Assembly (NCBI GenBank): GCA_937892095.1
Contig: CALAVC010000042.1
Span: forward strand, 1 to 13,360
Origin: an uncultured Bacteroidales bacterium
GTDB taxonomy: Bacteria; Bacteroidota; Bacteroidia; Bacteroidales; Marinilabiliaceae
Direction: 5' to 3'
DNA: 13,360 nucleotides
Positions 6,677 to 13,360 of this stretch are shown piece by piece. Each line of letters starts with the position of its first letter. The stretch's first letter is position 1. A program made the translations under genes and the position numbers. Below the pieces are notes generated by a model. The model was not told the origin of the DNA. It saw only the letters and a program-made list of their open reading frames with translations, and made no database searches.

Positions 6677-9124
6677 TTATAATCTAACTGTTTTTGCCTT
6701 ACCATCGTAGGCAATTTCGACAGCTTTCCCATTAAGAAGTTGAACCTTAAATATGCGCTTGTCAATCATTCTTGAGAATGAACCCTGACGCTTGCCTATT
6801 TCAAGAGTCCGCTTGCGTTCGTTCCATTTCATGTGGATTGTTGAGTACTCACCTTGCTCATAAGCATATCCATCACCTTCGTCCTCGTAGAGGGTAAACG
6901 ATGCGTTGGCACCAGGGTATACGACAATGTCAAGACTTTTCCAATCTGCAATGTTGGCATATTGCGAATCGGACTTGCATAGTGGCACAATACTTCCTGC
7001 CCGTACGAAAAGTGGCGAATGACTAATTGGTGCATCTGCCTTAATGGTCTGCCCACCCTGAAATTTATCAAAGGTCCAAAAATCAAACCAGTCTGAGCCT
7101 TTGGGCAAATAGACATCGTATGTTTTATGAGCAGTCCAATCTGCTTTGAAGCCTTCTTGAAAAAGCGTTTTGCCTGTGGAGTCCCAACCAGATATTTCAT
7201 TTGTTTCGTTGGCAGTCTCGGGTGTAAACAAAGCGTTGACAACTGGTGCAACAAGAAAAGCATTGCCAAACATAAACTCGCGGTTGTTGTCCCATACGTT
7301 CTTGTCGTCTTTGAAGTCCATGACAAGTGGTCGCATAAAAGACCCATTTGCACTGCTGACTTGCCAACTTAGGCTATATACGTATGGCAATATTTCATAA
7401 CGCATCTTGACAGCTGAAATCAAAGCATCGTAGACAGCTTCTCCTGGCTTACCATAGTAATATAGTTCGCGATAGACCTCTGTCCCATGACTACGCATCA
7501 TCGGGCAGAACAGACCAAACTGCATCCAACGAACGTACAACTCTTGAAAAAGTGGATTTTGCGTCGCACTATTGTCTCCAAAATGTTTGTTATACTTGTT
7601 GGCAAAGAAACCGCCAATGTCTGTGTTGACATTAGGGTTTGCAGTCATCGTAAAATTGAGACATATCGGCACCTGCTTGCGAAACGAATCCCACGAAGAG
7701 CTGACGTCGCCACTCCACGTGTTGGCTCCTGTGCGTTGTTGCCCAGCAAAGTAGCTCCGAGTCAAAATAAAGACACGCTTAGTTTTGTCGGTCTTGCGCT
7801 GATTTTCATATACACCCTCGACCGTACACAATGGAAAAGCATTCCTGACGGAACGCCAAGAGCCCATTATGTCTTTGCTTGTTGCAGGGTTGCTTATCAG
7901 ACGGACTTGGTCAAGGTCGCTTTCTTTGAAGCTATGATGGTCTGGGTCGGTTGAGTCCATCCACCATGCATCTATGCCTTGTGCATACAGACGAGACAAG
8001 TTTTCCCAATATATACTACGAGACTCTGCAGAATATGGATCATAACACCTCACGCCACTGGGGTAGTCCATATTGGGTGGCCACTGCGAAAGTCCACTTC
8101 TTGGCCAAGTCTCAAAGTCATATAAGAGTCCTTTAGACGCAAGTTGTGCATAACCTTTGGTGTGTGGTCCGAAACTTGCCCAAATGCTTATGCTAAGATG
8201 TGCATTTTGTTCGTGCACAAAATCTATCATCTTCTTGCTATTCTTGGCGAATCCTTCCGAAAGAAACTCCATAGCATTCCAAAGGTAATTATTGCCCCAA
8301 TATTGCCAATCTTGTATGATTCCGTCAAAAGGGATGCCAGTCTTGCGATACGTGCCAACGACCTCCATAAGTTCTTCGGCACTTTTATATCTCTCTCGAC
8401 TCTGATGAAAACCATAAGTCCATAGTGGCAACATCGGGACACGACCTGTCAATGCTCTCATTTGACCAATGACACCATCGGCATTGCCTCCGTACATAAA
8501 ATAATAGTCGACCTTGCAACCCACTTGCGACTCAAGTTTAAGCTCGCCATCGTCATCTATACGCGTCGGAGAATAGTTGTCCCAATAGACGCCATATCCC
8601 TTAATGCTTTGAAAGAAATGTGAATAGTCTTCCAAATTGGTTTGCATCATCAGACGATGTTCACCTCGCTGGTTCATTTTGCCATTTTGCAAAAGTCCAA
8701 CACCATATATAGGTTCGTCTTTGTCGAGTGCAAACGATTGACCGACAGCATATCGTCCCTTGTCAGGACCACTTACTATGGGCATAAAACTTGTCTCACC
8801 TTCGCGAAGTAAGACATTACCCTTCGTGTCGTAAAAACACACTTGCCCAGTCTTGGTGCTAACCTTCACCGTCAGTGCTGCCGAAGTGTATATGGTTTCA
8901 TCGGCTGTCGTGGTTTTCTTGACGTCGACTTTTTCGGGCTCTGCCATAACAACAAACGATAGCCCCATATCGTGGCTTATGTCTGGAGCGTTCTTGACGA
9001 TTCTGACAACAGATGGCGTAAAAAACGTCACTTCTTGTGCCGTCAAACTCTGAGGCGATATAACCACACACGCAATGGTCAAAAGAGCCGTTCGGCACAG
9101 CCCATTAAGCATATTATAGTTCAT
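6677..9124 (-). CDS. Secreted GH31 alpha-glycosidase, alpha-xylosidase-like
   Basis: Retaining alpha-glycosidase of 815 residues. A signal peptide (about 1-29, ending SLTAQ) sends it to the periplasm or surface. A GH31 N-terminal beta domain covers about 35-225 (IYGVGLLQNGKMNQRG at 139-154). The TIM barrel runs from about 230 to 590 with IIQDWQYWG (269-277), nucleophile Asp390 in WWMDSTDPD, and acid/base Asp473 in NTWSGD. C-terminal beta domains follow. The QDWQYWG and YGVG..QNG wording recalls Bacteroides alpha-xylosidases of xyloglucan loci, but there is no PA14 insert and specificity is inferred. Asp replaces the usual Glu in the TEP triplet after the nucleophile. It starts 32 bases after the GH140-like gene, so they are almost certainly co-transcribed. 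Confidence 0.93.
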   Translation of the reverse strand: MNYNMLNGLCRTALLTIACVVISPQSLTAQEVTFFTPSVVRIVKNAPDISHDMGLSFVVMAEPEKVDVKKTTTADETIYTSAALTVKVSTKTGQVCFYDTKGNVLLREGETSFMPIVSGPDKGRYAVGQSFALDKDEPIYGVGLLQNGKMNQRGEHRLMMQTNLEDYSHFFQSIKGYGVYWDNYSPTRIDDDGELKLESQVGCKVDYYFMYGGNADGVIGQMRALTGRVPMLPLWTYGFHQSRERYKSAEELMEVVGTYRKTGIPFDGIIQDWQYWGNNYLWNAMEFLSEGFAKNSKKMIDFVHEQNAHLSISIWASFGPHTKGYAQLASKGLLYDFETWPRSGLSQWPPNMDYPSGVRCYDPYSAESRSIYWENLSRLYAQGIDAWWMDSTDPDHHSFKESDLDQVRLISNPATSKDIMGSWRSVRNAFPLCTVEGVYENQRKTDKTKRVFILTRSYFAGQQRTGANTWSGDVSSSWDSFRKQVPICLNFTMTANPNVNTDIGGFFANKYNKHFGDNSATQNPLFQELYVRWMQFGLFCPMMRSHGTEVYRELYYYGKPGEAVYDALISAVKMRYEILPYVYSLSWQVSSANGSFMRPLVMDFKDDKNVWDNNREFMFGNAFLVAPVVNALFTPETANETNEISGWDSTGKTLFQEGFKADWTAHKTYDVYLPKGSDWFDFWTFDKFQGGQTIKADAPISHSPLFVRAGSIVPLCKSDSQYANIADWKSLDIVVYPGANASFTLYEDEGDGYAYEQGEYSTIHMKWNERKRTLEIGKRQGSFSRMIDKRIFKVQLLNGKAVEIAYDGKAKTVRL

Positions 9125-9156
9125 GAGGTTTTCGTTTGATGCGTTTATGGACTTTT

Positions 9157-10596
9157 TTATTTCTTTTTCGAGTCAAGGATGTTTGTTGCTCCTTTGACTA
9201 TGTATTCCTTTTTCGTGTCTACGGCAATGATGACCCTGTCTGCATCTCGAATGTAACCACTCTCCATACTTAGTTCGACAACCTCATTGCCATACTCACC
9301 CAAATACTTTAGGTCTCCATTAGCAGGGTTCATCAACCAAACGTTTTTCTTGCTACCACGTATCTTGCGCAAATCGACTTTGACATTTTTACCGCTGAAA
9401 TTATATACGAGCAAATAGTCTTTGCCATGCGTACCAACCATGTAGTCATACCTTTCGCCAGTCTGCTCTGCAATGACGCTTTGGTCGGCCACGCGCTCGA
9501 CAAACGGCAATGCAAGCATAAGGCTCTTCAAATACTTCATCTGCCCATAACCTGGGTCTTTCATAGCATCCCACCAAGGTTTTTCGGCACCAAAAGACGC
9601 CAGCAAACCCGGACGTATAAATTGCATTACTGAATTATGACCATAGGTATGCCCGAAGCACCCTCCAAAAACTGCCCAATATGCATACCGACGCACGTCA
9701 TAATCTTGCCAACGTGGTGCCGAAAAATCATGCAATCCTTGCGGAATGTCTTCATACGATGGTTCGCCGTCAATAATAGGTCTGATGGGCTTCTTCTCCC
9801 AGCTCATCAACACATAGCGCCAGTTGTCTTCTTCTGTGTTTTCTGCAATGGTATAGTCTCCGTCGCCATTGCGCTGACCGTATCGACGATGCCCACTCTG
9901 AAACATATTAAAGTCAAGCCATTCGCGGTCGTTGAACCACCACGCCGATGTCGTACGCCCACGTGGGTGAAATGTCATAATATGATTCTTGTCCTCAGCC
10001 TTAATGGCACGAGCAAGAGCATCCCAACTCTCGGTTCCCTTATCACCTCGTATGTCGCCACCAATCATCCAAATTATGTTTGGCTTGTCTTTGTACCGAC
10101 GCCCCAAAAACGTACCATACTTCGTAGCCTTTTCTGGTGTCATGTGCTTTATCTGAGACCCCCAAATGCAGTCCATCGCAATGTATATGCCATTGGCTGC
10201 AGCTTGATCCACAATATAGTCCAAGTGTTCCCAATATCCATACACACCCTCTTTACTAAATTTGTCAAAGTCGAACGACATGTCGTTGGCCTGAGCACCA
10301 TATATGTTGAAGGTCGGAATGCCATTGAGAACCTGTATTTGCTCAACGTTGTAGCCAAACTCCTTCTCTTTGCATAGGAAATACTCTACCTCTTCTCGAT
10401 TGAGACGTTCAGAAAGCAACCACGCTGTGTTGCCAAGCCAAAAAAAAGGCTCACCATTTTCGTGTATTATGTACAGGTTGTTGTCGCTAACCTTTAGCTT
10501 GCCATTATCCCATGGTTTGTCGCCCTTGGCTGTTGCCACGACCGACATTGCCATTGCACAAAGCCCTACGACAAGAGTTTTGATGTTTAAATTCAT
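9157..10596 (-). CDS. GH140-like (DUF4038) glycoside hydrolase with collagen-binding-like C-terminal domain
   Basis: Secreted hydrolase of 479 residues from the ATG at 10596; a TTG at 10638 would overlap menA and is unlikely. The signal peptide is about 1-23 (VVGLCAMAMSVVATA). The DUF4038 TIM barrel spans about 30-375, with likely acid/base Asp181 in MIGGDIRGD and nucleophile Glu278 in IIDGEPSYE. Their 97-residue spacing agrees with that of the apiosidase BT1012, founder of GH140, as I recall it. A C-terminal beta domain (about 385-470) matches the putative collagen-binding domain usually paired with DUF4038. GH140 releases apiose side chains from rhamnogalacturonan-II, but not all DUF4038 proteins do so, hence only family level is claimed. 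It begins 16 bases after menA and precedes GH31 by 32. Confidence 0.88.
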   Translation of the reverse strand: MNLNIKTLVVGLCAMAMSVVATAKGDKPWDNGKLKVSDNNLYIIHENGEPFFWLGNTAWLLSERLNREEVEYFLCKEKEFGYNVEQIQVLNGIPTFNIYGAQANDMSFDFDKFSKEGVYGYWEHLDYIVDQAAANGIYIAMDCIWGSQIKHMTPEKATKYGTFLGRRYKDKPNIIWMIGGDIRGDKGTESWDALARAIKAEDKNHIMTFHPRGRTTSAWWFNDREWLDFNMFQSGHRRYGQRNGDGDYTIAENTEEDNWRYVLMSWEKKPIRPIIDGEPSYEDIPQGLHDFSAPRWQDYDVRRYAYWAVFGGCFGHTYGHNSVMQFIRPGLLASFGAEKPWWDAMKDPGYGQMKYLKSLMLALPFVERVADQSVIAEQTGERYDYMVGTHGKDYLLVYNFSGKNVKVDLRKIRGSKKNVWLMNPANGDLKYLGEYGNEVVELSMESGYIRDADRVIIAVDTKKEYIVKGATNILDSKKK

Positions 10597-10612
10597 CTTT
10601 ATAATAATATTT

Positions 10613-11515
10613 TTAAAAAAATAGCGTACCAATAGCAAATAGTACGCTTAATATTAGAGTGCCTACCGACACCATTTTTAGTTGCCCATCTATTACCTTT
10701 GGGTCATTTGTTGTAAGGACAGCATACAAGTGCTTAGCAAATATTGGTGCCGCCAGCCAAAAGAGCCATTGCCCACCTCGCCCATACGAAGCCACGTAGA
10801 CCGAAAGCACAACAAATGCACCCACAATGAGCACAGTCTGATACCGCTTGGCCCACGTCTTACCATAGCGAACAACAAGTGTCAGTTTGCCAGCACGCAA
10901 GTCGCTATCGTGGTCTCGTAAGTTGTTCATATTCAAGACGCCTACCGACAACATTCCGACAGCAGTAGCAGGCATAAGTGTGCTTGCGTCTATCTGTCCA
11001 GCATACAGAGCATAACTACCCGCTACGCCTACCAAGCCAAAAAACAAAAATACGCTTAGGTCGCCAAACCCCATATAGCCATAGGGCCGTCGCCCAACGG
11101 TATACGTTATTGCAGCCAATATGCATGTCAGCCCTATGCCAAACATTAGCAACAGACCATCTCGTCCCAAGTTGCCAAGGCTTTGGGCTAATAACACTAT
11201 GCCCGACATGAGCGAAAGTAGTCCGAAAAGCACCATAGCCTTACACATGTCTGAGGCACTAATCTCACCACTCTGCACTGCTCGATCGGGTCCTACTCGC
11301 CCTGCCAGATCGGCTCCATGCACCGTGTCGCCATAGTCATTGCTAAGATTCGACAATATCTGCAAGAAGAGCGTTGTCAACAGTGCTAACCCAAATATCC
11401 GCATATCAAACACACCATGAGCCACAGCCAACGAACTGCCCACTATGATGAGTGCAAAAGACAAAGCAAGGGTGCGCAGCCGAAAGGCCGACACCCATAT
11501 TGCTATCCTTTTCAT
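10613..11515 (-). CDS. menA: 1,4-dihydroxy-2-naphthoate polyprenyltransferase MenA
   Basis: Membrane prenyltransferase of the UbiA family, 300 residues, joining a polyprenyl chain to 1,4-dihydroxy-2-naphthoate in menaquinone synthesis. The first aspartate motif is NDYGDTVHGAD (59-69) followed by PDRAVQSG, and the second is RDHDSDLRAGK (200-210). Both bind Mg-diphosphate. Around eight hydrophobic helices are apparent, starting with LALSFALIIVGSSLAVA. I use the ATG at 11515, where the MKRIAIWVSAFRLRTL opening fits MenA. The longer frame from GTG at 11656 would overlap the upstream dehydrogenase by over 100 bases and its extra residues look non-coding. It lies 37 bases after that gene and 16 before the GH140-like gene, an unusual neighbour for a quinone gene. 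Confidence 0.95.
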   Translation of the reverse strand: MKRIAIWVSAFRLRTLALSFALIIVGSSLAVAHGVFDMRIFGLALLTTLFLQILSNLSNDYGDTVHGADLAGRVGPDRAVQSGEISASDMCKAMVLFGLLSLMSGIVLLAQSLGNLGRDGLLLMFGIGLTCILAAITYTVGRRPYGYMGFGDLSVFLFFGLVGVAGSYALYAGQIDASTLMPATAVGMLSVGVLNMNNLRDHDSDLRAGKLTLVVRYGKTWAKRYQTVLIVGAFVVLSVYVASYGRGGQWLFWLAAPIFAKHLYAVLTTNDPKVIDGQLKMVSVGTLILSVLFAIGTLFF

Positions 11516-11552
11516 ACAATTATTTTTCTGCACTTTCGACTTTCGACACTTT

Positions 11553-12746
11553 TTATAGTTCAAGGTCAATATCGAACTTCTCGTGCCATGGCAAGCCCTG
11601 CTCTCCAAGCCTTGCCATGAATGGGTCTGGGTCAAAGTCTTCGACATTCCACACACCCGGACGGCGCCAAATACCTTTCATAAACATCTCGGCACCCAAA
11701 GCACAAGGCACACCCGTCGTGTAGCTGACGGCCTGAGTTCCAGTCTCTTTATAGGCAGCTTCATGGCTACAATTGTTATACACGTAGTACGTACGTTCCT
11801 TGCCATCTTTCATGCCACGTATCCGACATCCTATCGATGTCCAACCTTCGTAGTTTTCGCCAAGGTCGCCCGGATTTGGCAGCACGGCTTTAAGGAATTG
11901 CAACGGAACAATCTTTATGCCTTTATATTCAACCTCATCTATGCGTGCCATGCCAATGTTCTGTATCACACGCAAGTGTGTCAAATATTCTTGTCCGAAT
12001 GTCATCCAAAAACGGGCTCGGCGTAGCGTCGGGAAGTTTTTCACAAGGCTCTCAAGCTCCTCATGATACATGAGGTACGATTCTTTTTCGCCTATCTCAG
12101 GGTAGTTCAGTCCCTTATGTACTTCGAGAGCTCCCGTTTCTATCCATTTGCCGTTTTCGTAGTAGCGACCTTTTTGTGTTATCTCTCGAATGTTTATTTC
12201 GGGGTTAAAGTTGGTGGCAAAAGCCTTATGATGATTGCCAGCGTTGCAGTCAACTATGTCAAGATAGTTTATCTCGTCAAAATGATGCTTAGCCGCATAG
12301 GCTGTGAAGACCGATGTTACTCCCGGGTCGAATCCACAACCCAATATGGCTGTTATGCCAGCTTTTTCAAACTTCTCTTTATATGCCCACTGCCACGAGT
12401 ATTCAAACTTCGCCACGTCCTTGGGCTCGTAGTTTGCCGTGTCCAAATACGACACGCCAGTAGCCAAACAAGCGTCCATTATTGGCAGGTCTTGGTATGG
12501 CAATGCCACGTTCACAACGAGGTCTGGCTTCGTAGCCTCAATCAGCTTAACAATCTCGTCTACGTTGTCGGCATCTACTTGTGCTGTTTTTATCCTATTT
12601 CCTCCTATGGCTTGCGCCACTGCATCGCACTTGCTTTTCGTGCGACTTGCGAGTGTTATCTCGTCGAATACTTCCGTGAGGGCGACCATCTTGTGCGCCA
12701 CTACGGTGCCTACGCCGCCAGCACCAATCTGAAGTACTTTTCCCAT
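11553..12746 (-). CDS. Carboxynorspermidine/carboxyspermidine dehydrogenase (saccharopine dehydrogenase family)
   Basis: Cytoplasmic NADPH-dependent enzyme of 397 residues. It is expected to condense putrescine (or diaminopropane) with aspartate semialdehyde to carboxyspermidine, which a separate decarboxylase turns into spermidine. The N-terminal Rossmann motif is GAGGVG (8-13), and the family segment GCGFDPGVT is at 136-144. The length and the C-terminal run through SYTTGVPCALGAEMF fit the bacterial CANSDH/CASDH branch better than fungal saccharopine dehydrogenase. This route is the known spermidine pathway of Bacteroides. The decarboxylase gene is not in the window. It starts 40 bases after the stop of the receiver fragment and leads the menA-GH140-GH31 series. 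Confidence 0.9.
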   Translation of the reverse strand: MGKVLQIGAGGVGTVVAHKMVALTEVFDEITLASRTKSKCDAVAQAIGGNRIKTAQVDADNVDEIVKLIEATKPDLVVNVALPYQDLPIMDACLATGVSYLDTANYEPKDVAKFEYSWQWAYKEKFEKAGITAILGCGFDPGVTSVFTAYAAKHHFDEINYLDIVDCNAGNHHKAFATNFNPEINIREITQKGRYYENGKWIETGALEVHKGLNYPEIGEKESYLMYHEELESLVKNFPTLRRARFWMTFGQEYLTHLRVIQNIGMARIDEVEYKGIKIVPLQFLKAVLPNPGDLGENYEGWTSIGCRIRGMKDGKERTYYVYNNCSHEAAYKETGTQAVSYTTGVPCALGAEMFMKGIWRRPGVWNVEDFDPDPFMARLGEQGLPWHEKFDIDLEL

Positions 12747-12786
12747 TTTTGTTTTTGGTATGAAATATTTATGTGTATGGTTTATC

Positions 12787-12891
12787 TTATTCTTGTGTCG
12801 GCAAATACTTACGTATCATGTCTTTAAGCGCTTGTGCACTTATCGGTTTTGCCATGAAGTCTGTACAACCAGCCTCTATTGTTTTTGCTCT
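12787..12891 (-). pseudogene. C-terminal remnant of a receiver domain (hybrid kinase or response regulator)
   Basis: This segment encodes DRAKTIEAGCTDFMAKPIS through the end at YLPTQE. The pattern AGCTDFMAKPI is the beta-5 region of a receiver domain with its conserved lysine, followed by the last helix. It ends directly, with no DNA-binding domain, so the parent is a hybrid kinase ending in a receiver or a stand-alone regulator, not an HTCS. Its composition matches the dehydrogenase beyond it, so it is the true upstream neighbour in the central genome. The phospho-accepting aspartate and everything before it are missing. Confidence 0.7.
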
Positions 12892-13221
12892 ATCATAAGC
12901 TGATACACCGGTAGTAACACCGTATTTTGGGTGCGCATCAATACTTAACGAAAATGCCGTCTGCATGCTTTCGGTATTTTTTTCTACCATTTGCGGCAGT
13001 TCAAGTTTTGCAGCAATTTCGTTTGATATTGCAAGACAAACAATTCCTCTGCACTCTTTTGTAATAAAATTAACCAACTCAGGAGTTACAAATTGAGCAG
13101 AACAAATTAAATCACCCTCATTTTCCCTATCTTCATCATCAGCAACAATGAGAGGTTTTCCCATTTTAAAATCTTCTATAGCTTCTTCTATTTTGTTAAA
13201 CCGATTTGTGTTTGACGTCAT
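12787..13221 (-). CDS. ribB: Chimeric frame: RibB N-terminus joined to receiver-domain C-terminus
   Basis: Residues 1 to about 113 are the N-terminal part of 3,4-dihydroxy-2-butanone-4-phosphate synthase. They include the substrate and metal loop DDEDRENEGDL (28-38; Glu33, Glu35, Asp37) and TTGVSAYDRAKTI (103-115). Full RibB continues for about 90 more residues, with the essential HTEA-type histidine segment and a second acidic residue. Here residues 116-144 instead read EAGCTDFMAKPIS and on to YLPTQE, the last strand and helix of a response-regulator receiver with its conserved Lys125. The product cannot make dihydroxybutanone phosphate. Base composition changes from about 30% GC in the RibB part to about 50% beyond the join. 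I infer an artificial or recombinant join, not a functional fusion. The ATG is three bases after the ribE stop. Confidence 0.85.
   Translation of the reverse strand: MTSNTNRFNKIEEAIEDFKMGKPLIVADDEDRENEGDLICSAQFVTPELVNFITKECRGIVCLAISNEIAAKLELPQMVEKNTESMQTAFSLSIDAHPKYGVTTGVSAYDRAKTIEAGCTDFMAKPISAQALKDMIRKYLPTQE
12877..12894. other. Junction with short shared sequence (RibB / receiver)
   Basis: Codons for Asp-Arg-Ala-Lys-Thr-Ile lie here. DRAKTI fits the RibB consensus (SAYDRAKTI) and also the receiver consensus (DRAKxxEAG), so about 18 bases could have been common to two unrelated genes. This is the size expected for a false overlap in assembly, template switching in amplification, or microhomology-mediated recombination. 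The exact crossover cannot be placed more finely by eye. Confidence 0.6.
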
Positions 13222-13224
13222 TTT

Positions 13225-13359
13225 CTAAAATCCGTTTCTTTGGAGAAAATCTATATCTATTTCTGTTCTATTATCACCCGTTGATAAAAATTTTTCAACG
13301 TATTTAGCTAAAATATCCGTTTCAATGTTTACAAAATCTCCTGTTTTTATATTTTTTAG
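13225..13359 (-). CDS. ribE: Riboflavin synthase alpha chain, C-terminal fragment
   Basis: The last 44 residues of a protein that enters from the right edge, ending with TAG at 13227-13225. The segment KTGDFVNIETDILAKYVEKF matches the end of the second lumazine-binding repeat of riboflavin synthase, where family members have VGDxVNIExDxLAKYVE. The enzyme dismutates two lumazines to riboflavin and ribityl-amino-uracil. It is followed after three bases by the RibB start, a normal riboflavin-operon order. It shares the low GC (about 28% by hand count in 13261-13320) of the RibB piece, so both come from the same AT-rich source. Confidence 0.85.
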   Translation of the reverse strand, partial: LKNIKTGDFVNIETDILAKYVEKFLSTGDNRTEIDIDFLQRNGF

Positions 13360-13360
13360 A

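Noticed and set aside
9637..10377. Plus-strand open frame of 246 residues opposite the GH140-like gene
   Set aside because: No recognisable domain; fully antisense to a gene with intact catalytic motifs.
10597..10638. TTG start extending the GH140-like protein by 14 residues
   Set aside because: The extension overlaps the end of menA and would precede a normal signal peptide that already begins at the ATG at 10596.
11516..11656. N-terminal extension of MenA from a GTG start
   Set aside because: It would overlap the upstream dehydrogenase coding sequence by more than 100 bases, and the 47 extra residues do not resemble MenA.
12063..12827. Plus-strand open frame of 254 residues
   Set aside because: It lies opposite the clearly conserved dehydrogenase, shows no family motif, and its composition is that of an antisense shadow.
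12787..13221. A new functional RibB-response-regulator fusion protein
   Set aside because: Both halves lack essential catalytic or phospho-accepting parts, and a GC shift plus short shared sequence sit at the join, which fits a chimera better.
1..13360. CRISPR array, insertion sequence, tRNA or rRNA gene, phage or defence system
   Set aside because: No repeated spacer-like units, transposase motifs, terminal inverted repeats, tRNA-like folds, or defence-gene motifs were found on either strand.

Overview
The central part of this window, from about 160 to 12,880, reads as ordinary chromosomal DNA from a Bacteroidota bacterium, most likely Bacteroidales. The grounds are a large periplasmic propeller-type two-component sensor, secreted GH31 and GH140-like glycoside hydrolases, a secreted C1B (bleomycin-hydrolase-like) peptidase, a carboxy(nor)spermidine dehydrogenase of the type used for spermidine synthesis in Bacteroides, few recognisable Shine-Dalgarno sites, and roughly 50% GC. 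Both ends differ sharply. Bases 1 to about 160 are extremely AT-rich (about 18% GC by hand count), and from about 12,880 to 13,360 the sequence falls to about 30% GC and carries riboflavin genes.

Layout. (1) 1 to ~160: AT-rich foreign-looking sequence with the tail of an unrelated reading frame. (2) 3861 down to ~161, minus strand: universal stress protein, zinc-ribbon Nudix hydrolase and a propeller sensor, chained by two successive ATGA stop/start overlaps. The sensor is cut off before its membrane and kinase parts by the left AT-rich sequence. (3) 3862-4041: divergent intergenic region with a perfect 8-bp dyad. (4) 4042-6608, plus strand: miaB (tRNA methylthiolation), then a secreted papain-like peptidase, ending at a strong bidirectional hairpin terminator (6625-6661). 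(5) 12746 down to 6677, minus strand: carboxy(nor)spermidine dehydrogenase, menA, a GH140-like hydrolase and a GH31 alpha-glycosidase with gaps of 37, 16 and 32 bases, probably one transcript that ends at the shared terminator. (6) 12787-13360: the last ~30 residues of a receiver domain joined in frame to the first ~113 residues of RibB, preceded by the C-terminus of riboflavin synthase (RibE).

How the genes work together. The two glycoside hydrolases probably trim plant-type glycans in the periplasm or on the surface. MenA serves menaquinone synthesis, the dehydrogenase serves polyamine synthesis, and MiaB serves tRNA modification. The universal stress protein, Nudix and sensor genes look translationally coupled.

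I do not see a convincing undescribed system. The most noteworthy structure is that both ends look like chimeric joins to AT-rich DNA. The right one lies at a short shared stretch (Asp-Arg-Ala-Lys-Thr-Ile) and creates a false RibB-receiver fusion. An assembly or amplification artefact is the simplest explanation; a real rearrangement is possible but needs read-level support.
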